From the NCBI RefSeq assembly GCF_902499335.1, contig NZ_CABVQK010000005.1:310001-374000 (forward strand): a stretch of DNA of 64,000 nt, written 5' to 3'. Numbering within the stretch: the first letter of the stretch is position 1; each line of letters begins with the position of its first letter. Positions 26,202 to 34,399 of this stretch are shown piece after piece. This stretch comes from Burkholderia lata. Its GTDB lineage: Bacteria; Pseudomonadota; Gammaproteobacteria; Burkholderiales; Burkholderiaceae. Position numbers and translations under genes: made by a program. Under the pieces are notes generated by a model that saw nothing but the letters and a program-made list of their open reading frames with translations, searched no databases and was not told the origin of the DNA.

Positions 26202-28322
26202 TCAGTGAAGGATCGTCGACAGCGGCTTGCCCGAGCCCGCGACCGACTGCAGTTCGGTTTCGGTCACGACGCGGTTCCACATCGCGACGTCGGAGAAGCT
26301 CTCCACGTTCGGCTTGACCGTCGTGCACGCGTTGACCGTGTAGCCGCCGCTGTAGTGGCTCGCCGGGTAACCGCACGCGAGCATGTGGTACTGGCCCGTG
26401 CCGTCCTCGTTCACGCCGAAGGTCTTCGTGCCGAGGCCCGGCAGCGCGGCCGCCGATACCGTGAGCGGCGTGCTCTGCTTCTGTTCGCCGAGCACCGGGT
26501 CGAACGTGTAGGCCGTCATCGTCTTGCCGACCGTGTCGATCACGAATGCCGCATACACCCACTGGTTCGCGCTCACGCTCATCGTCTTCAGGTCGTTGCG
26601 GGTCGTGCCGTCGCCCGCGTTGTACTGGATGTTGCAGGTGCCCGACGGCGCGCCCGATGCCTGCGGGAACAGCCCGATCGCGAGGCCCGCGTTCTTGCCG
26701 CTCTGCCAGTTCTTGTTCGCGAACACCGGCGTGCCGAAGCCGACCACGTCGGTACACGGCGTCTTCAGCCACATGCCGATCGTGAACTGCGCCTGTGTCG
26801 CGATATCGGCGTTCTGCACGAGCTTGTAGCCGTCGTAGCCGTTCGTGTCGACGGTCTGCGTCGTCACCTGCAGCGCCTGCCCGCCGAACGGATCAGTGGT
26901 CAGCGAACCGCCGTTCGCCGCGGCCGAGAACGGGCCCATCGTGCTCGCGTTCAGCGCATCGACGGCCGGCAGCGCACCGAACGGATAGTACGACGCAAGA
27001 CCGTTCTTCAGCGTCGTCGCGAGCGGCGGCGGCGGGGGCGGCGGCGGCACGTACGCGATCCGCGCGATGTTGCCGAGCGGCGCACCGCCCGCCGTCACCA
27101 CGTAGTCGAAGCTGTAGGTGCCGGCCGCGGTCAGGCCGAGATTGCTGTCGGTATAGCTCGTCGTGCCGGCCGGCAGCGTCGCGATCTGCCGGCCCGCGCG
27201 GTACACCGCGATCGCGCCGCTCGCGGGCGCCGCCCACGTCAGCACGACGCTGTGCCCGTCGGCACTCGCCGCGCCGGCGAGCTGCGACACCGGTTGCGTG
27301 CCGATCAGTTCGCCGCCGTCCATTTCATACGCGGACGGCGCGGGCAACGCGCCGAGCTGTGCAAGCACGGTCGGCGCGATATCGGCGATGCTGGCGCGCG
27401 TGTGCAGGTCGGCCAGCGACGCCGGCTGCGCGGCGCTGCCCAGCCGCCCGTTGTCAGCCTGGTTCATCGCGATGAAGGTCGTCGATTCGGACAGCAGCGG
27501 CAGGCCGTCGCTGCCGCCCGCCGCGTTCAGGCCATGGCCGCCGGTGACGACGACCAGCCAGTTCTCCTTGTTGCGCTTCGCGGTTTCGGCCACGAGCGCA
27601 CCGACGGCCGCGTCGAGCTGCTGCAGCGTGTTCGCGTACGCCGACGCGCCGAGGCCGTAGTTCAGCGCCGCATCCTGCGCCGAGTGGTACTGCGCGACGA
27701 CGAGCGAGTAGCCCTGCTGGATCATCGTGGCGCCTTGCTGCGTGACGCAGCTGTCGACCGCCGCGCAGTTCGCGAGCGTATCGAGACTGCCCGCGTTGCG
27801 CCCGGCGGTCAGCAGCGACGCGAGCGCCGGCGACCCGACGGCCGCGCCGAGCAGGCCCGCGCTCGCGGTCTTCAGCGTGTCGAAGGTGGTGGGCGCCTGC
27901 AGCGCCTGGTTCGGTGCATCGGACAGCACCTGGTGACGGTTGCCCCACGCGCCGGTGAGCAGCGTGGCCCAGCTCGGCGTGTCGAGGTTCGGCTGCTGCG
28001 ACAGCAGGCCGTTGACGCCGCCGCTGTAGGCGGGCGCGACGTGCAGCTTCGCGAGGTTCGGCAGCGTGCCGGCCGCGATACCGGCCGTCAGCGCCGCATA
28101 GGTGACGCCGTCGAGCTCGATCACGAGCGCGCGGTTCGTGACTTGCTGGCCCGGCGGGTTGCCGCCGTTGCCCTTGCCGTTATCGGTGCCGCCGGACCCG
28201 CCGGCCGCGTTCGTCGACGCGCCTGCCGCGCCGCCCGAGCCATCCATGTTGCCGCCGCACGCGCCGAGCGCGCCGACCAAGGTCAGCCCGCACAGCAGCC
28301 GCGCGAGAGTGGTCTTCCTCAT
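26202..28322 (-). CDS. Alkaline-phosphatase-superfamily lipoprotein with Fn3-like and LamG-like domains
   Basis: 706 residues. Lipoprotein signal with lipobox LGAC near 19-22, a Gly/Asn linker, then a phosphodiesterase/phosphatase-superfamily domain (LVIELDGVTY metal-binding aspartate near 67-76, TPSWATLLTG with the nucleophile-type Ser/Thr near 115, VVTGGHGLNAAGG near 262), an Fn3-like segment (about 345-425), a polyproline hinge and a C-terminal concanavalin/LamG-like domain ending near residue 700. ATG at 28322 follows AGGGGG. First gene of a set with the small lipoprotein and phospholipase C, so the three may form a surface system acting on phospholipid head groups or phosphorylated glycans; the substrate is not readable. 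Confidence 0.83.
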   Translation of the reverse strand: MRKTTLARLLCGLTLVGALGACGGNMDGSGGAAGASTNAAGGSGGTDNGKGNGGNPPGQQVTNRALVIELDGVTYAALTAGIAAGTLPNLAKLHVAPAYSGGVNGLLSQQPNLDTPSWATLLTGAWGNRHQVLSDAPNQALQAPTTFDTLKTASAGLLGAAVGSPALASLLTAGRNAGSLDTLANCAAVDSCVTQQGATMIQQGYSLVVAQYHSAQDAALNYGLGASAYANTLQQLDAAVGALVAETAKRNKENWLVVVTGGHGLNAAGGSDGLPLLSESTTFIAMNQADNGRLGSAAQPASLADLHTRASIADIAPTVLAQLGALPAPSAYEMDGGELIGTQPVSQLAGAASADGHSVVLTWAAPASGAIAVYRAGRQIATLPAGTTSYTDSNLGLTAAGTYSFDYVVTAGGAPLGNIARIAYVPPPPPPPPLATTLKNGLASYYPFGALPAVDALNASTMGPFSAAANGGSLTTDPFGGQALQVTTQTVDTNGYDGYKLVQNADIATQAQFTIGMWLKTPCTDVVGFGTPVFANKNWQSGKNAGLAIGLFPQASGAPSGTCNIQYNAGDGTTRNDLKTMSVSANQWVYAAFVIDTVGKTMTAYTFDPVLGEQKQSTPLTVSAAALPGLGTKTFGVNEDGTGQYHMLACGYPASHYSGGYTVNACTTVKPNVESFSDVAMWNRVVTETELQSVAGSGKPLSTILH

Positions 28323-28441
28323 GTTTCCCCCTGACTGGACTATCCGGACACGCCCGGAGATCTGCCCGGATTCTGCTCAGGGGATGCGATGCACGTATTT
28401 CGTTTTGCAGAAGCGTGCCGATACAGGTATCAGGTTTTTTG

Positions 28442-28476
28442 GGGAGGGCCGGCCAGGTGGCACGACTGGCCCTCCC
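28442..28476. other. Hairpin between beta-lactamase and phosphatase genes
   Basis: Nine-base inverted arms GGGAGGGCC / GGCCCTCCC, extendable by AG/CT across a small bulge. On the plus strand a T6 run precedes it and on the minus strand an A6 run follows, so it is not a canonical terminator for the minus-strand beta-lactamase gene, although its position right after the stop suggests a 3'-end function. Confidence 0.4.
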
Positions 28477-28485
28477 GTGGAAACG

Positions 28486-29655
28486 TTACCGTCGGCCGTC
28501 GAGCGCTCCGAGGATTCCGTACGCGGCCTTCACGCGGTCCTCGTTCGGATAGCTGCGGTTCGCGAGCATCACGATCGCGATCCGCTTCGACGGGACGAAC
28601 GCGACATAGGTACTGAAGCCGTTGGTCGAGCCCGTCTTGTTGATCCACGTATCCGCGCTCGGCGCGAGCGGCGGCTTGATCGCGGCGGCCGGTAACCCGT
28701 CGCGCAGCATCTTCATCGAGTTGCCTTCGAGCAGCGTCGGCAGCGCGACCGGATACGGATACTGTTCCCAGATCAGGTCCTGCGTCAGCGGCCCCGAGCG
28801 GAAATAGCCGGTGTGCGTGCGTTCGAGCGCGCGCTGCAGGCGCGGCGCGGTTTCGATCAGCCCCATGTTCGCCTGCACGAAGCGCAGCAGGTCAGCCGCC
28901 GTGGTCCGCACGCCGTAGGCCGGCTGCCACAGCATGCCGCCCGTCATCCGCATCGGCTTGCCGTCCTGCGTATAGCCCTGTGCGTAGTCGGCCTTGCGTG
29001 CTTCCGGCACGTTGATGTACGTGTGCGTCATGCCGAGCGCGGGAAAGAGCCGCTGCTCCATCAGCGCCGAGAAATCCTTGTGCATCGCCTTCGCGGTGAG
29101 CCAGCCGAGCATGCCGACCGACACGTTCGAATACGTGCGGTACGTACCCGGCGCATGCGCGGGCCGCCACGCGTCGAGATAGCGGATCAGGCCCGCGTCG
29201 TCGCGGATGCTGTCCGGCACCTGCACCGGCATGCCGCCGGACGTGTGCGTGCCGAGATCGCGCAGCGTCACGACGCCGAACGGCTTGCCCTGCAGCGCGG
29301 GCAGGTACTTGCCCACCGGGTCGGCCAGCGACAGTTCGCCGCCCTCCTGCGCGTCGGCCGCGAGTGTCGCGGTCAGCGTCTTGCTGACGGAGCCGATTTC
29401 GAACAGCGTGTCGCCGGTGACGGGCTTGCCGGTTTGCGTCGACATCACGCCGTAGTCGAACACGTAGGGCTTGCCGTCGGCGACGATGCCGATCGCCATC
29501 CCGGGAATCGCGTACTGCTTCATCAGCGGCGCGATGTGACGGGTCACGGTGTCGTGAAGGTCGTCCTGCGTGGCGGCGGCCGCACGGCCGGCCGTGGCGG
29601 TGGCGCACGCGGCGACGAACAGGGTCGCGGCGAAGCGTGTCGCGTTGAATCGCAT
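28486..29655 (-). CDS. ampC: Class C (AmpC-type) beta-lactamase
   Basis: A 389-residue serine beta-lactamase of class C, exported to the periplasm (signal peptide ending about AGRAAA-ATQ near residue 28). All three active-site motifs are present: S89-V-S-K92 (SxxK), Y175-S-N177 (YxN) and K340-T-G342. Length and motif spacing match AmpC. ATG at 29655 is preceded by AAGGAA; an upstream in-frame ATG at 29712 lacks both signal sequence and ribosome site. No divergent ampR is present: the 600 bases upstream hold no LysR gene, so induction, if any, is by a distant regulator or expression is constitutive. Confidence 0.93.
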   Translation of the reverse strand: MRFNATRFAATLFVAACATATAGRAAAATQDDLHDTVTRHIAPLMKQYAIPGMAIGIVADGKPYVFDYGVMSTQTGKPVTGDTLFEIGSVSKTLTATLAADAQEGGELSLADPVGKYLPALQGKPFGVVTLRDLGTHTSGGMPVQVPDSIRDDAGLIRYLDAWRPAHAPGTYRTYSNVSVGMLGWLTAKAMHKDFSALMEQRLFPALGMTHTYINVPEARKADYAQGYTQDGKPMRMTGGMLWQPAYGVRTTAADLLRFVQANMGLIETAPRLQRALERTHTGYFRSGPLTQDLIWEQYPYPVALPTLLEGNSMKMLRDGLPAAAIKPPLAPSADTWINKTGSTNGFSTYVAFVPSKRIAIVMLANRSYPNEDRVKAAYGILGALDGRR

Positions 29656-30055
29656 GGTTGCGGTTCCTTTTATTTCTGATGGTTGCGTGGACAACGGATC
29701 CGGCCGCGCCATGCGTAAATCGCGGCGGCCGGTCTGCCGAAGCAGGACTATCTCCTGTCAGCCGGCCGCCAACAATCGACGATATGTTGCGCGAGCCGAA
29801 AGAAAAACTTATGGGATACGCGAAGCCTCGACTCAACCGGACGTTATTCCAGGAACGCTCGCCGGTTTGCCGGAAAAAATCGTCGGTTTTAACGGCATTC
29901 AATCCGGCGACCGAATCGCACCGCACCGAAAATCGCTGAAAAAGAGATAAGTCTTGTCAGATCCGCATACGCGGGCACGCAGCATGATTGATTCACCCGC
30001 GCGGATCGCAGTAGACTCGCGGAAGCAAAAAATAAGATCCATCCTGAGAGAAACA
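29656..30055. promoter_or_regulatory. Gene-free stretch before ampC and the PcfJ-like operon
   Basis: Some 400 bases with no supported gene, AT-richer than the flanks. It must contain the ampC promoter (minus) and the start of the plus-strand operon's leader. It carries an extended inverted repeat at 29960-30007 (GATCCGC, four-base bulge, GCGGG; loop of about 20; CCCGC directly joined to GCGGATC), ending some 50 bases before a short candidate leader ORF. Confidence 0.5.
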
Positions 30056-30115
30056 ATGAATCGCCATTCGCTGATCGCCCGCTCCCGCGTCATTGGCTGC
30101 CGCCCGGTCGCGTGA
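30056..30115 (+). CDS. Candidate 19-codon leader ORF
   Basis: ATG to TGA encodes MNRHSLIARSRVIGCRPVA, preceded by GAGAG six bases upstream. It is Arg-rich with a single Cys-Arg-Pro near the end and lies about 150 bases before the PcfJ-like gene, downstream of a long inverted repeat. The form is that of an attenuator-type upstream ORF. It is too short for coding statistics, so this is tentative; the 30116-30267 interval after it holds no other gene. Confidence 0.35.
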   Translation: MNRHSLIARSRVIGCRPVA

Positions 30116-30267
30116 TTTTCACGCATCGACCGCCCCGCAGCGAAACCACGCAACGCCGCCGCGCCCCGCTCGCGCGCCCGTTCGCCGCTTCGCCCGCCAG
30201 CCGAAAGAACCGCCAGGGTCCCGCGCGTACCGTCCGCGCACGCCCTGCCTGACCGGAGAGGGACCCC

Positions 30268-31575
30268 GTGACCGAAACCGTGGCCGCGCCCGCCTATCGG
30301 CCGCGCGATGTCGTCAATGCGCCCGACATCAAGGCAGCCATCGCACGCCGCAGCACCGAGCGCGGCGATCCGGCCGAGATCCGCGCGTGGCTCGGCAACC
30401 ATTTCTTCCGCTGGGTCGTCGGCGCGTTCGAACAGGCGCGGCCGCTCGATTCGCTGGCCGACTACCGCGCACTCGCCGGTGCCGACCGGCCCGCGCCCGA
30501 CTGGCTCGTGCGCCGGTTCCGCCCGCAACCGGCATCCGGCGCAGCGGCCGATCCGGTACCGCTGCCGGCCGTCGAGCCGAAGCCGCTCTACTTCATCGAT
30601 CCCGACCACATGCTGCTGACCGACCGAGAGCGCGTGCTGGTCGAATTCCTGCGCTCGCGCGCCGGCACGCGGCTCGCGCAGAAGCTGCAGCGCATCACGT
30701 GCGCGATGGCGCTCGACATGTGGGAGCGCGAGCACCAGCGGATGCAGGCGCGCCGCGACAAGGGCTGGGTGCCGAGCAGCGGCCTCGCGCTGCGCGAGGT
30801 GCTGCGCACGCCGAACGGGGTCGTGTTCGAATTCGCGGGCGATCACGCGGCGCTGCGCGAGGAACTCGCCTACGAGTCGTACTACATGCAGCATTGCCTC
30901 GGCCAGTTCGCCGATCGCCGCCGGCTGCGCGGCGGCTACGGCGAACAGTATGCGCAAGCCGCGCAGGAAGGACGACTGCGCCTGTTCACGCTGCGCGGCG
31001 CGGGCAACCAGCCGCACGTGACGATCAGCCTGCAGGTGACCGGTAACGGCCTGCGCATCGACCAGATCAAGGGCAAGCAGAACCGCCATCCGGTGCGCCG
31101 CTACGCCGACGACGTCCGCCAGTTCCTGCGTGCGCTCGGGCCGCGCGGCGAACGCCATCCCGATTGCGAAGGCATGGGGCTCGTGTTCGAGCCGGAGACG
31201 ACCGGCGCGGCCGTCGGCGCATGGACGTTCGTCACCGACGTGCGCTCGCCCGACCATCTGCTGAGCGTGATGAGCGAGAACTTCCACCTGATCGAACATT
31301 TCCCGCAACCGCCCGCCGTGCTGCAATGGCTGCTGCTGCGCAACGCGCCCTATGCGCTCGGCCAGCTCAGGCAGATCGACCCGGCCGTCGCGGCGGCCGC
31401 GCGGCATGCGTTGCCGGCCGATGCGTTGCCGGCCGATGCGCTGCCGGCCGCGCGCGACCCGGACGCGCCGCCGGCTGATACGACAGCCTTTGCGATCGAA
31501 GGCATCCCGATCGATCCCGCGCTGTGCGCGGCGCTGGTGTTTCCCGCGACGGCGGACGGGAGCGCGTCATGCTGA
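30268..31575 (+). CDS. PcfJ-like domain protein
   Basis: 435 residues from a GTG start with GGAGAGGG upstream. The central part (about 195-280) resembles PcfJ, a family first described on conjugative plasmids and widespread but functionally obscure: YYMQHCLGQFADR, RLRLFTLRG and IDQIKGKQNRHPV match the usual HC-G, IfslR and I-Q-xG-xN-xxP blocks. The C-terminal third is Ala/Pro-rich and includes a short repeat (LPADA, about 2.7 units, DNA 31411-31450). The stop overlaps the next start (ATGCTGA), so translation is coupled to the DUF1266-like gene. No relaxase, integrase or plasmid gene adjoins, so it is not part of a conjugation module here. Confidence 0.72.
   Translation: MTETVAAPAYRPRDVVNAPDIKAAIARRSTERGDPAEIRAWLGNHFFRWVVGAFEQARPLDSLADYRALAGADRPAPDWLVRRFRPQPASGAAADPVPLPAVEPKPLYFIDPDHMLLTDRERVLVEFLRSRAGTRLAQKLQRITCAMALDMWEREHQRMQARRDKGWVPSSGLALREVLRTPNGVVFEFAGDHAALREELAYESYYMQHCLGQFADRRRLRGGYGEQYAQAAQEGRLRLFTLRGAGNQPHVTISLQVTGNGLRIDQIKGKQNRHPVRRYADDVRQFLRALGPRGERHPDCEGMGLVFEPETTGAAVGAWTFVTDVRSPDHLLSVMSENFHLIEHFPQPPAVLQWLLLRNAPYALGQLRQIDPAVAAAARHALPADALPADALPAARDPDAPPADTTAFAIEGIPIDPALCAALVFPATADGSASC
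31411..31450 (+). repeat. 15-bp coding tandem repeat
   Basis: Two perfect and one partial copy of ttgccggccgatgcg inside the PcfJ-like gene, encoding LPADA units. In-frame length change by slippage is possible. Confidence 0.8.
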
Positions 31576-32351
31576 AACTGCTGATCGGCACGGCCGCACT
31601 ATGGCTCGTGTGGTACGTGTGGCGTTCATTCCGTGTCGCCGCGCGGATGGTGCGCGAAGTCGACGCCGACCAGGCCGCAGGCGCCGACACCGCGGTGCCG
31701 GTCCGGCAGACCGCAGCGGTCTCGCACGCGCGCACGCGCGCCGACCAGGCGCCGCCGAACCGCCGCCGCTGGTCGCTCGCACTTGCCGACATCCTGCTGA
31801 TCCGCAACGGGCTGCGCTGCGATTGCGACGACCTCGTGTACGCGCTGCCCGACGCGCAGCGCGACAAGCTCGCCGCCCAGTTGCGGCGCGAACTCGACTT
31901 GCCGGCCGACCTGCCCGAGTGGCAGATCGTGCAGCGCGTGCCGTCGATCCTCGCCAGCTGGATACGCGGCGTCGGCCGCTCGCACGAGGGCTTCTATGAG
32001 CAGCTCGCGGCTGAAGGCCGCGTGCGCGACGCGCTGGCGTTCGATTGCGCGCGCACCGCGCTCCTCGTGCGCTGCATCGCGCTGCTCGGCTGGGCGTCCG
32101 AACAGCACGCGTGGATCGTGCTGCTGCTCAATGCTCAGCGCGCGCAGGACAGCTTCGACAGCTGGGAAGACTTCGGGCTCGCGTATGCGCGCGCACGCCA
32201 GCACTGGCTGCGCGGCAGCGGCCAGGACGGCCCCGCGTCGTCGCGCGCCACGCAGGAGGTGCGCGAGCACCTGCGCAATCCGTCCGGAAACTGGCTTTCG
32301 CTGCCGTGGAAGCGCTACCGCATCTTCGATCCCCAACCCGTTTCGTCATGA
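31569..32351 (+). CDS. DUF1266-like membrane-anchored protein
   Basis: 260 residues. One N-terminal hydrophobic segment (LLIGTAALWLVWYVW, residues 4-18) anchors it, with the rest cytoplasmic by charge. The C-terminal 150 residues resemble DUF1266: a DALAFDCARTALLVRCIALLGW block, then FDSWEDFGLAYARARQHWL, the conserved W-D-xxR and SW-xxf-xxay pattern known from E. coli YbeR/YbeU. ATG overlaps the PcfJ-like stop by seven bases, and its own TGA overlaps the next ATG (ATGA), so the three genes form one tightly coupled operon. Function unknown for the family. Confidence 0.75.
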   Translation: MLKLLIGTAALWLVWYVWRSFRVAARMVREVDADQAAGADTAVPVRQTAAVSHARTRADQAPPNRRRWSLALADILLIRNGLRCDCDDLVYALPDAQRDKLAAQLRRELDLPADLPEWQIVQRVPSILASWIRGVGRSHEGFYEQLAAEGRVRDALAFDCARTALLVRCIALLGWASEQHAWIVLLLNAQRAQDSFDSWEDFGLAYARARQHWLRGSGQDGPASSRATQEVREHLRNPSGNWLSLPWKRYRIFDPQPVSS

Positions 32352-34354
32352 CCGCCGACACCGACATGTCCTCCGTTCCCGCCGACCTGATTCCGCCCGC
32401 GAAGTCCCGATGGTTCATCTGCGATGTCGACACGCTGCTGCGCGCGGGCGATTTTGCCGCGCTCGACACGCAGCTCGACGCCGCGCTCGCGGCCAGCTTC
32501 ACCGACCGCACGGCCGAAGCGCTGTACGTCGACGCACTGCCGGCCGACGTGCAGCCGTGCATCGAAGCCGGCGCCGAAGGCCTCGCGCGCCTGCACGCAT
32601 GGCAGGCCGCGAACCCGCGCTCCGCCCATGCGTGGCTGTGCGAAGCGCATTACTGGCATCACTGGGCCTACGAATATCGTGGCGGCGGCTGGGCCGAGAC
32701 GGTGACCGAAGCCGGCTGGATCTGCGCGCATGCGTGCGCGACGCTGACGATCGTCGCCGCGCTGCGCGCACTGGTGCTCGCGCCGACGATGTGGAGCGCG
32801 CCGAAGGTGATCTTCACGAGCGTGTCGTCGTTCGGCGAGCCCGAGTGGCTCACGCAGTTCGTGCGCGAGCGCCGCTGGCCCGTCACCGAACTGCACCTGA
32901 ATATCGGTGCCGAAGACGAAGCCACGCGCGCGGAACTGCAGCGCATGCTCGCGCCCTCCGGATTGAATCCCGACGTGCCGGTCGCCTGCCCGGCCGAATT
33001 TCCCGACGCGCTGCCCGGCCCCGTCCAGGGCAAGAAGCTGCGCAAGGAAAAGTGGTACTGGATGGAGGCAACGCTGCACATTCACCCGCACCAGTATTTC
33101 TCGATGCGCACCTTCATCTGGTACATGCAGCCGCGCTGGGGCGGCTCGCACGACCACGTCCGCGCGTTCGTCGCGTCCGACGCGTGCGCGCACCTCGACG
33201 CGGTCGAGAAGGACCGGCTGCTGCACGAGATCTGGCGCGACGACTACGCCGGCAATACGCTGGATTCGGATGACGACGACGACGATGCACGCCGCGCGAT
33301 GGCCGCGACGCTCGCACGCGCGCAAGCCGCGTTGCATCCGTATCACCGCTGGGAAACGCTGCACTGGCTCGCGTACAGCCATTTCAAGCGCAACGAGTAC
33401 GAACAGGCCTACGCGCGGCTTCAGGAAGCCGAACGCAACGAGCCGATCGACGACAACCGCGCAATGGCGATGGGTTTGCGGCTGATGCTCGGCCTTGATC
33501 CGCATGGCGACTGGCTGACCGGCGCGATCGAACGCGCATCGGACGCACGCGCCTGCACGTCGGCAATGATCCTGCGCGGCTATGCGCATCGCACCGGCAC
33601 GTTCGGTTTCGCACAGGACGACGCGCGCGGCGATGCATGGCTGGAAGCCGCACGCCTGAACGAGCCCGGCTCGCTCGCATGGAACCAGCTCGCCACCGCG
33701 ATGGAGTATGAAAACCGGCGCCCGGCCGATGCCATCGCAATCTGCCAGCTCGGCTACGAGGCGGGCGGCGATTCATGCGATTACCTGCTCGGCTGCTTCC
33801 ACAGGGAAGGTATGCATGTCGAGGCCGACCCGTACCGCGCCGCCCACTACTTCCGCGAGTCGATGGAGGCCGGCGGCAACATGGCCGCGTATCGGCTGGG
33901 ATACACGTACCACCACATCGGGCAGACCAGCACGGATCGGGCCGAACGCGCGCGCATGCAGGTCGAGGCCGTCGAGGCCGCGCGCAAGGCGCACCAGATG
34001 GGGCATACGGACGGTCTCGAGTGCATGCTGATGTTCATCGGCGACATCGAAGATCATGCGTCGCGCCATCGCTATGTCGACGAACTGCGCCAACATGCCG
34101 AAGCCGGCCATCCTGCCGCGATGGCCTCGTTGTCGTTCGTCCTGGCCGACATCAACGACAAGTCGCTTTACGACTATCGCGAAAGCGTGCGCTGGATCAT
34201 GGGTGCGCAGGCCATCGCGCCGGACGACGACTACGTGCGCACCATCACGCGCGTCAGCCACGAGGACGGCATGCTCGGGAAGCTGCGCTACAAGCTGCAG
34301 CGCAAGCAGATCAAGGCGCACGAGATTCCCGGCGCCGACAACGCGATGGTGTGA
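32348..34354 (+). CDS. DUF4034-like protein with TPR/Sel1-like repeats
   Basis: 668 residues, soluble. N-terminal half (about 20-290) looks like DUF4034 (WLCEAHYWHHWAYEYRGGGWA, then a histidine-rich WYWMEATLHIHPHQYFSMRTF block; HIHPHQYF is the striking part). An acidic stretch (about 303-312, DSDDDDDD) separates it from helical repeats of TPR/Sel1 type (YEQAYARLQEAERNEP; GGDSCDYLLGCFHREG; AAHYFRESMEAGGNMAAYRLG). Third gene of the ATGA-coupled operon with the PcfJ-like and DUF1266-like genes. DUF1266 proteins neighbour Sel1-repeat proteins in E. coli too, so the pairing is probably functional. Role unknown. Confidence 0.75.
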   Translation: MTADTDMSSVPADLIPPAKSRWFICDVDTLLRAGDFAALDTQLDAALAASFTDRTAEALYVDALPADVQPCIEAGAEGLARLHAWQAANPRSAHAWLCEAHYWHHWAYEYRGGGWAETVTEAGWICAHACATLTIVAALRALVLAPTMWSAPKVIFTSVSSFGEPEWLTQFVRERRWPVTELHLNIGAEDEATRAELQRMLAPSGLNPDVPVACPAEFPDALPGPVQGKKLRKEKWYWMEATLHIHPHQYFSMRTFIWYMQPRWGGSHDHVRAFVASDACAHLDAVEKDRLLHEIWRDDYAGNTLDSDDDDDDARRAMAATLARAQAALHPYHRWETLHWLAYSHFKRNEYEQAYARLQEAERNEPIDDNRAMAMGLRLMLGLDPHGDWLTGAIERASDARACTSAMILRGYAHRTGTFGFAQDDARGDAWLEAARLNEPGSLAWNQLATAMEYENRRPADAIAICQLGYEAGGDSCDYLLGCFHREGMHVEADPYRAAHYFRESMEAGGNMAAYRLGYTYHHIGQTSTDRAERARMQVEAVEAARKAHQMGHTDGLECMLMFIGDIEDHASRHRYVDELRQHAEAGHPAAMASLSFVLADINDKSLYDYRESVRWIMGAQAIAPDDDYVRTITRVSHEDGMLGKLRYKLQRKQIKAHEIPGADNAMV

Positions 34355-34399
34355 GCAGGGCCGACGCACGTGCCCGCTCGCCGGCGGGCCGTGCGTGCA

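Noticed and set aside
28442..28476. Intrinsic terminator for ampC
   Set aside because: The T-run is on the wrong side for the minus-strand transcript; recorded only as a hairpin.
29955..30007. Possible sigma-54 promoter (GGGCACG) near the inverted repeat
   Set aside because: No TTGC element at the required distance.
30268..34354. Reading the PcfJ-like operon as part of a conjugative or phage element
   Set aside because: No relaxase, integrase, att site, tRNA or phage structural gene is near; GC content matches the chromosome.
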